Of a stretch of DNA of 64,000 nt, positions 58,446-64,000 are shown one piece after another (positions within the stretch are counted from its first letter, which is position 1; each line of letters opens with the position of its first letter). The notes below the pieces were generated by a model. That model saw only the letters and a list, made by a program, of their open reading frames with translations. It was not told the DNA's origin and did no database searches. A program made the position numbers and the translations under genes. This DNA is from Glycine soja (lineage: Eukaryota; Streptophyta; Magnoliopsida; Fabales; Fabaceae): NCBI RefSeq assembly GCF_004193775.1, contig NC_041003.1:40863611-40927610 (forward strand), read 5' to 3'.

Positions 58446-60638
58446 TCATTCCCATCTTCGTGCTTGGCGATCAGGATTTCTTCTGCCCCGATGCCTCCCC
58501 GCTTCTTCTTCGTCAGCCTCGGCAGAAAATGCGTGACGCAAATCAACACCGAATAAGTCACCCGTATTAGGTATTTGTCCCGGTACATTCCATTGTGTTC
58601 CTAACAGGGCATGATATTGCTGTGAAGGGGTCATTGTGGGCCATGAAAAATGAGCTTGTGTTTCCGCAACACCACCGAACGATTGCTGGCTTGCAGAAGT
58701 ATCAGTGTGATGACCCTAAAAAGGATACTGATACATCTGTGTCGGATACTCAGCAAATGTTTGTGGCGTGTAATACATTCCATGGCAACGCTCCGCCATT
58801 TGTTGGGAATATTCTTCCGCTTCAATAGTGTTCCTTCTTCTATCTATCCCCTGAGTTTCAATACTTGACTGAAGCATGTGAAACTGTTGTGCGGGAAATT
58901 GACGCTCTGATGCGGGACCATGTGACACTGGCTCAGTGACTCTCTCTTGCTCTTCGGATAAAATTGTAATTTTTTCCACATAAGGCACGAAATCATCAAC
59001 TGTCCATGTATTCCTCCCTTGAGGAGACACCATGCATTGTAAAGTCTCCGCAACTTTAGCCTGCAATTATAAGGGTAAGAAAATTAATGGCCATCATTAA
59101 ATAAAAGTTCAAGTTAAAATTTGAAAAAAATTAAAAAAAATACCAATGTAGCCGTCTTTGCATTTTCTGGGTCAACAAACATCTTTGTCTTTCGCCTATA
59201 CCAGACCATGTAATCTGAGTTAAAACTCAATAGGCCTTCTTGTCGGGGATAAGCGTCGACCCTAAATGCATGACGATTATTCCACTGCTGAATCATTGGG
59301 GCAAACAATTGCCCCCAATTTTCGTCATGTTTCCCCTTAAATGTTATGCCATGAATGTTTAGGGGTTGTGAAGGAGACTCTGGAACTGGTTGCTGCATCC
59401 CAAATTGTCTCAAGACTCTGTCCGGTTGGTGCCATTCAATAACTTGGAAACAAATTAGTGGCACCACCGCGTACCACGCGAGACTTCCAACTAAACAAAC
59501 GGGAGACAACAATGATATAACGGTTGATGGGTAAGGCTCCCACACAAACTGCATATAACAACATAGTTGTGAACATTGTAGTAAAATAAGACATATAATT
59601 TTTTATTTTACAAATACAGTAGCATGATTCTTACCTCATGATGTTTCATAATATCCAACTTGCGACGAAAAACTTTCACATCATCATTGCCGATATGTTG
59701 GTTTCCACGTCACAGCCACCTACAAAGAATAAAATTTAATATACCCTAAAACCATTTATTCTATTCAAATGAAAGACGCTGTTAAAAATGACTAACCTGT
59801 GCCCTAGTGGTATATTTTCTATTTGGGAAGGAGTCCTCTTTGGAGCCAAGGTTGGACATCGTTCCCATGCCCACAATTGTAGTAAGATGCGCATACCTCC
59901 GATTGATTTAGTTTTATAATCGATGGCACTGCACATCTCTCTGTATAGAAAACCAAGTACGGCAGCTCCCCATGCATATCTGCTACATTCTTCAAAGTCA
60001 CGTAAAAATTGAAGGTACCTTAGCGAAACTCTGTTACTGGTTTTGTCAACGAACAAGACACCTCCAATAAATCTCAGTATCCATGCACGGGAAAACCTTC
60101 GTACTTGTTCTTCGTAGTCATCATTATTAATTTGATCAAAATGGTGAGTCAGCCAACTTAATTTAACCACACTACCTTTAATTTCACCTTCTTGTGGTCT
60201 GACTCCCAATAATTCCTCACATAAATCAGCCCAATCAAGATTTGTTGGACCGATAAATGGTAAACCATCCACACTTATACCTAACAACACAGACACGTCT
60301 TGTAGAGTGATAGTACACTCTCCGCATCTCATATGAAACGTATGTGTTTCCGGCCTCCATCTTTCTATCAGAGCACTAATTAGTGAGGCATTTATTTTTA
60401 AGTATCCCATCTTGATAATCCACCCGAAACCAGATTATTGAAGAAAAGGAAAAATTTGCTCTGGAATTTGTTCTTCCCCTTGATACGTGGGGACAGCTCG
60501 TCTGATATGTAATTTCCTTTCTTCTTCCCCATTCCAAACATGTTCTGAAACATGCTTAGGTTGCATCCATAATACATCAGTATCGATGGGACCAGATTTA
60601 ATGTTAATATGTGATGAAGATGATGATGAAGATGTCAT
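58446..60638 (-). pseudogene. Plant mobile domain (PMD) protein gene of the MULE, three stops
   Basis: Exons 60638-59797, 59719-59635, 59548-59144 and 59060-58446 join in frame to about 648 codons (ATG 60638, stop near 58446). The N-terminus is Ser-rich. The PMD (PF10536-type) follows with LKINASLISALIERWRPETH, FHMRCGECTITLQDVSVLLG, DGLPFIGPTNLDW, RFIGGVLFVD and LLQLWAWERCPT. Then come FRRKLDIMKHHE, FVWEPYPS and VIEWHQPDRVLRQFG. The C-terminus is Gln-rich and ends with an acidic/basic tail (EADEEEAGRHRGRRNP). Stops are TAA 60435, TGA 59710 and TAG 58716, where the family appears to have Gln, Arg and Gln. Host PMD proteins of the MAIN/MAIL1 group act in silencing and genome stability. The role of transposon copies is unknown to me. 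Confidence 0.88.
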
Positions 60639-60643
60639 TGCTA

Positions 60644-62111
60644 CTGCAAAATAAAATATAATACATGTGAAGAAAACTTTAATTTATTATTAAACTTTAA
60701 ATATATAACAATAAAGTTGTAAAAAATCAAACTGGCCAATTTTTAATATATTCTATACATAAATTAAAATACATGTGAAGAAAACTTTAATTTATTAGTA
60801 ATTTTTTTTCTACAATTAACAAATAAATAATTGAATAAAATATCGACTAACAAATTATTTATAATACAAACAAATATTGAAATGCAAAAAATCATTTCAA
60901 CAATATATATACAAAAATAATAATAATGTACAATGTATAATCACGTAAATTTTATAAAACAAATAATATTAACGTACAAATTAAAACTAACAAATAATAT
61001 ATATACCATTCTAACTAAAAAATAATTAACTAAAATAATATTAAATTATCAACTCATTTATTTAAAATACAAAATTATAATACTAAAAAGATAAATTTAC
61101 GTGTGTCAAGTGTCTAATATTACAATTATTTATTTAAGTGTCAAATATTTAATATTACAAAAACTAAAAATTTACGTGTGTCTAAAATTTATAAATATAT
61201 ACCTAAAACTAATATTAACTTGTGCCTAATACTAAAAAATCTAATATTAGGTATGTCATCCTAAAGTATCATGTATGTATATATATTTATTAGGCTAAAC
61301 TATCATCCGTCTAAATATATACCTAATACTACAAAAGCTAATATCACATATATAAAATTTAAGAATATATACAACAACTAAATATATATACACGTAATAT
61401 TTTTATACTAACTAAACAAATATATAATATTCTTATCAATTATACTTACTCATACAATTTTTTTTTTACGAGAGATTAAGTTATAAAATAATTTCTTATT
61501 TAAAACTCATAAAAATAATTAGTTTGTCAACCCCTACAAAAGTACATCATATATTTTAATTCTACGAATAATTAAGAATACAATTAATTTAGATTCTATA
61601 CAACATATGTAGTATACAAATAAAATAAATTTAGAAAAATAATTGAAACAAGTTGATAAGAAAGAATAATTATTTTAGAAAACTTTATATTTCTTGAGTT
61701 AGAATATATTTTATTTTACAGATATTTCTAGAATTCATAATAAAATTCTCATTCTTTGATAAAAAAAAATTAATAATAATATTCTATGCTGTAATTACTA
61801 CTAATACTAAAATATTATATACAAAAACCAAATAATATCTAACAATATATACAATAACTAAATAAAATTTTAATTCTAACCTAACCAAATAATATTTTCA
61901 TACTAACTAACCTAACATTGGAATATCTATTAATACGTAAAAAATAATAACACAATAGCTACTCATACGAACTAATTTAAACTTAGAACTTTTGTTAATA
62001 ATAACTAACCTACTATTTACATACTAACTAACTTAGAATATTTGTTAATACTAATACTAACTAACTTAAACTTATAATATATATTAACATATTTACTTTG
62101 AAAATACTTAC
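60644..62111 (-). other. Intron of the PMD gene (1.47 kb, very AT-rich)
   Basis: It is bounded on the minus strand by CCTG|GTAAGT (62111) and TTTTGCAG|TAGCAATG (60644). The contents are simple A/T sequence with nothing recognisable. Confidence 0.55.
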
Positions 62112-62330
62112 CAGGAATTTATGTCCAAGACAAGGATAAGGGCACTTGAAGGATGAAAGCACAGCAACAACAACAAGCACTAAATTTCAAAGAAATTTGA
62201 ACCATGAGTACAGCACAGCAAGCACAACACAAAGCACAATAATCTCTCACACTCAAGAAGAAAGAAAGAGAAAGCAAACTCAGTAAGTAAGCTAAGGAGG
62301 AATGTAAGCGTAAAGAATGAGTTCAACATT
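62112..62330 (-). other. Probable 5' noncoding exon of the PMD gene
   Basis: The sequence is more complex than its flanks, pyrimidine-rich at its start on the minus strand, and ends in a consensus donor GTAAGT. It lies about 140 bp inside the right TIR and so probably starts from a TIR promoter. Confidence 0.5.
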
Positions 62331-62463
62331 TTTTTTTATAGCTGAAAACTTAAACCCCAACGTTCAAAATTTTTTAACGTTCACATGCAATTTTTTAACA
62401 TTCACATGCTATATAGTAGGCTTTTCAGAACTGAAAACTAAACACTGCAAAGCCTGGAACGCG

Positions 62464-62791
62464 TGAACCCTAGGTGCAGGAGGTGCAGGCAGGAGGGTTA
62501 AAGCGTGAACCCTAGGTGCAGGGAGGTGCAGGCTTCAGTCCCATCAAGCCTATCCCGCCAGCTCCAATGGCGGGACTAGCCTTCTCCTCCCATCCCGCCA
62601 GCAGCAATGGCGGCACCCCTCCCCCTCTCTCCTAGTCAGCCCCTATCCCGCCATTGTCACTGACGGTTCAAGCTTCCTGCCAGTGTCAATGGCGGCACCC
62701 ACGTCCAAAAGTGACCCCCCCGTGAATTGTTTTAAAACAAACCATGTTCGGTAAATAGTTTTCAAAAGCAACCCTCCTTCGTAAATTTGCC
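62464..62791 (-). repeat. Right TIR of the MULE (~330 bp)
   Basis: It is the reverse complement of the left TIR, with the same GGCAAATTTACG terminus and the same CCGCCATTG...CTGGCGGGA units, but fewer of them. A 17-bp word GTGAACCCTAGGTGCAG is duplicated at its inner edge (62463 and 62507). Confidence 0.9.
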
Positions 62792-62801
62792 GTAGTATGT
62801 C
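62792..62801. repeat. Right target-site duplication of the MULE
   Basis: GTAGTATGTC is identical to 51959-51968. Confidence 0.9.
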
Positions 62802-64000
62802 AGATGATGAACAAATATATTTGTATTTCTCTTCAGATATATATTTTCATTTTAAATATGTTTATATTATTTTATATTCTGATAATTACTGTTTTATTCT
62901 AATGTCTTACTTTAGCCTTTTTAATTATTTATTTATATTTTCTGTCCTTATACTTATTATTATAATGACGAAGACTGATGTATATATTTCGCTTGGCATT
63001 GCTGTTTGATTAACTATATGGATGTCACATATCAATCATATGTTCAAATTTCTTTCGTCAAACACTTTCTCATTTTTTTCTCAACCTCCCTGCAATGTTT
63101 TCTCACTTCCTCTCATCTAGAACTAATTTATTGGCTGCGAGTTTATGACTTGTAGCATTTGTTTTCTTTCTTTTTTCCCATCTAATTTACAAATTTCTAT
63201 TGGGATATATAGGTTTGATGTTTTAAGAGTCCAAACCATATGTATCACTATTGCGGACCACCACAGCCAACACCCAACAACCATGCCAACGGTTTCTACA
63301 AAGAAAATCACGAAGCTTAATTTGTTTTAATTATCTCTAAGACAATAGAGCTCTAGGTACGTTTCTCTTGTAATTATATGACCAGAGATCTGATAAATAC
63401 CAATAATTAATAGCAAGTAACAAAAATTTTCTCGAATAATTGTTTTGCACTAGATGGGATCTCAAGTTCCAAAATGCGGTGGGCACCAATATTCTACGAG
63501 ATGCCATCATGTGAAATGATAAATTGAGTGACATCCTTGCTTGTCTTCATAGTTCTTCATAGTATGGTGTTTTCTTTTGTTTAAGTAATCACTAATCAGT
63601 GGTTGAGAGTGTCCTTTCCCGGCATTTGATACCACACATGCATTGCCTAGTCCAGTCACCATCTTGATTTTGGTCATATGTACCTACCACGAATTTAAGT
63701 TTGAAAGATACCTACCATAATTTGCAAAGATAAATAGTGGGCCCAACCTGAAAAGGAGAGAAGAGATCATGCTCACATATACATACAAATTTAGTTTACA
63801 CATACACACACACACACTAACTACTGGACATGTGAATACGACCGTTTGGCATATGGTATTATACATGAATTAGTGAACAACAAAAATTATTCAGAAAAAT
63901 GATTCAAAATAGTATATATGATTAAAATATTTATTCAGAAAAAGGTCTATGCTTGATCAACTCTATATCTGCAATTCAAACAAGGAAGAAACTAGTCGAC
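62802..64000. other. Intergenic DNA, no gene seen
   Basis: Only short frames without similarity are present. A (CA)n microsatellite lies at 63804-63818. Confidence 0.5.

Larger units (their letters stand above)
51969..62791. mobile_element. Two-gene Mutator-like element (MULE) with a PMD gene, 10.8 kb
   Basis: Long terminal inverted repeats (start GGCAAATTTACGAAGGAGGG at both ends) and an exact 10-bp target duplication define the borders. Inside, a MURA-like transposase gene runs rightward (53970-56764, leader exon near 52550-52653). A plant-mobile-domain gene runs leftward (60638-58446, leader exon about 62330-62112). Their 3' ends face each other across a TTAGGG-type minisatellite (57125-57900). 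The layout parallels maize MuDR, whose mudrA and mudrB genes converge from TIR promoters. All nonsense mutations found in the two genes fit C-to-T or G-to-A changes, so the element is dead but structurally complete. Confidence 0.93.

Overview
The window is plant nuclear DNA. It is AT-rich, its genes have short introns with GT..AG borders, and it carries the usual plant repeat classes (copia, L1-type LINE, Mutator-like, MITE). Protein similarity I recognise by eye (CIPK6, COA6, LRL-type bHLH, MIR156) points to a dicot and most likely a legume such as Glycine; that assignment is inference.

Host genes are few. A degraded LRL-type bHLH gene lies at 13.07-14.46 kb (+). A three-exon COA6-like cytochrome c oxidase assembly factor lies at 20.15-20.71 kb (-). 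A MIR156 precursor with its own TATA box lies at 34.2-34.5 kb (+). An intronless CIPK6-type kinase lies at 44.87-46.16 kb (-), with a TATA box and two upstream ORFs in its leader. Everything else is transposon-derived or plain AT-rich intergenic DNA.

Four larger elements dominate. (1) A decayed LINE lies at 3.3-8.27 kb (+); its ORF1 and ORF2 overlap in TAATG. (2) A 2.6-kb internally deleted copia element lies at 8.37-11.00 kb (+), with two ~450-bp LTRs, an iMet-type primer site and a polypurine tract. (3) A complete 5.4-kb copia element lies at 22.77-28.16 kb (-), with 431-bp LTRs and a perfect TTTAT duplication. Its polyprotein stays in one frame but has five stops. (4) A 10.8-kb Mutator-like element lies at 51.97-62.79 kb, with ~330-390-bp inverted repeats and a perfect 10-bp target duplication. 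It holds two convergent, intron-containing genes: a MURA-like transposase (+) and a plant-mobile-domain (PMD) gene (-). Between their 3' ends lies a seven-copy ~111-bp minisatellite built from TTAGGG/TTTAGGG-like motifs. Small inverted-repeat MITE or foldback elements fill much of the remaining space.

The most interesting object is the Mutator-like element. Its layout (TIR, leader exon, long intron, coding exons, two genes converging on a repeat array) parallels maize MuDR, with the PMD gene in the position of mudrB. All seven nonsense mutations found in its two genes can be explained by C-to-T or G-to-A change, as expected after long cytosine methylation.
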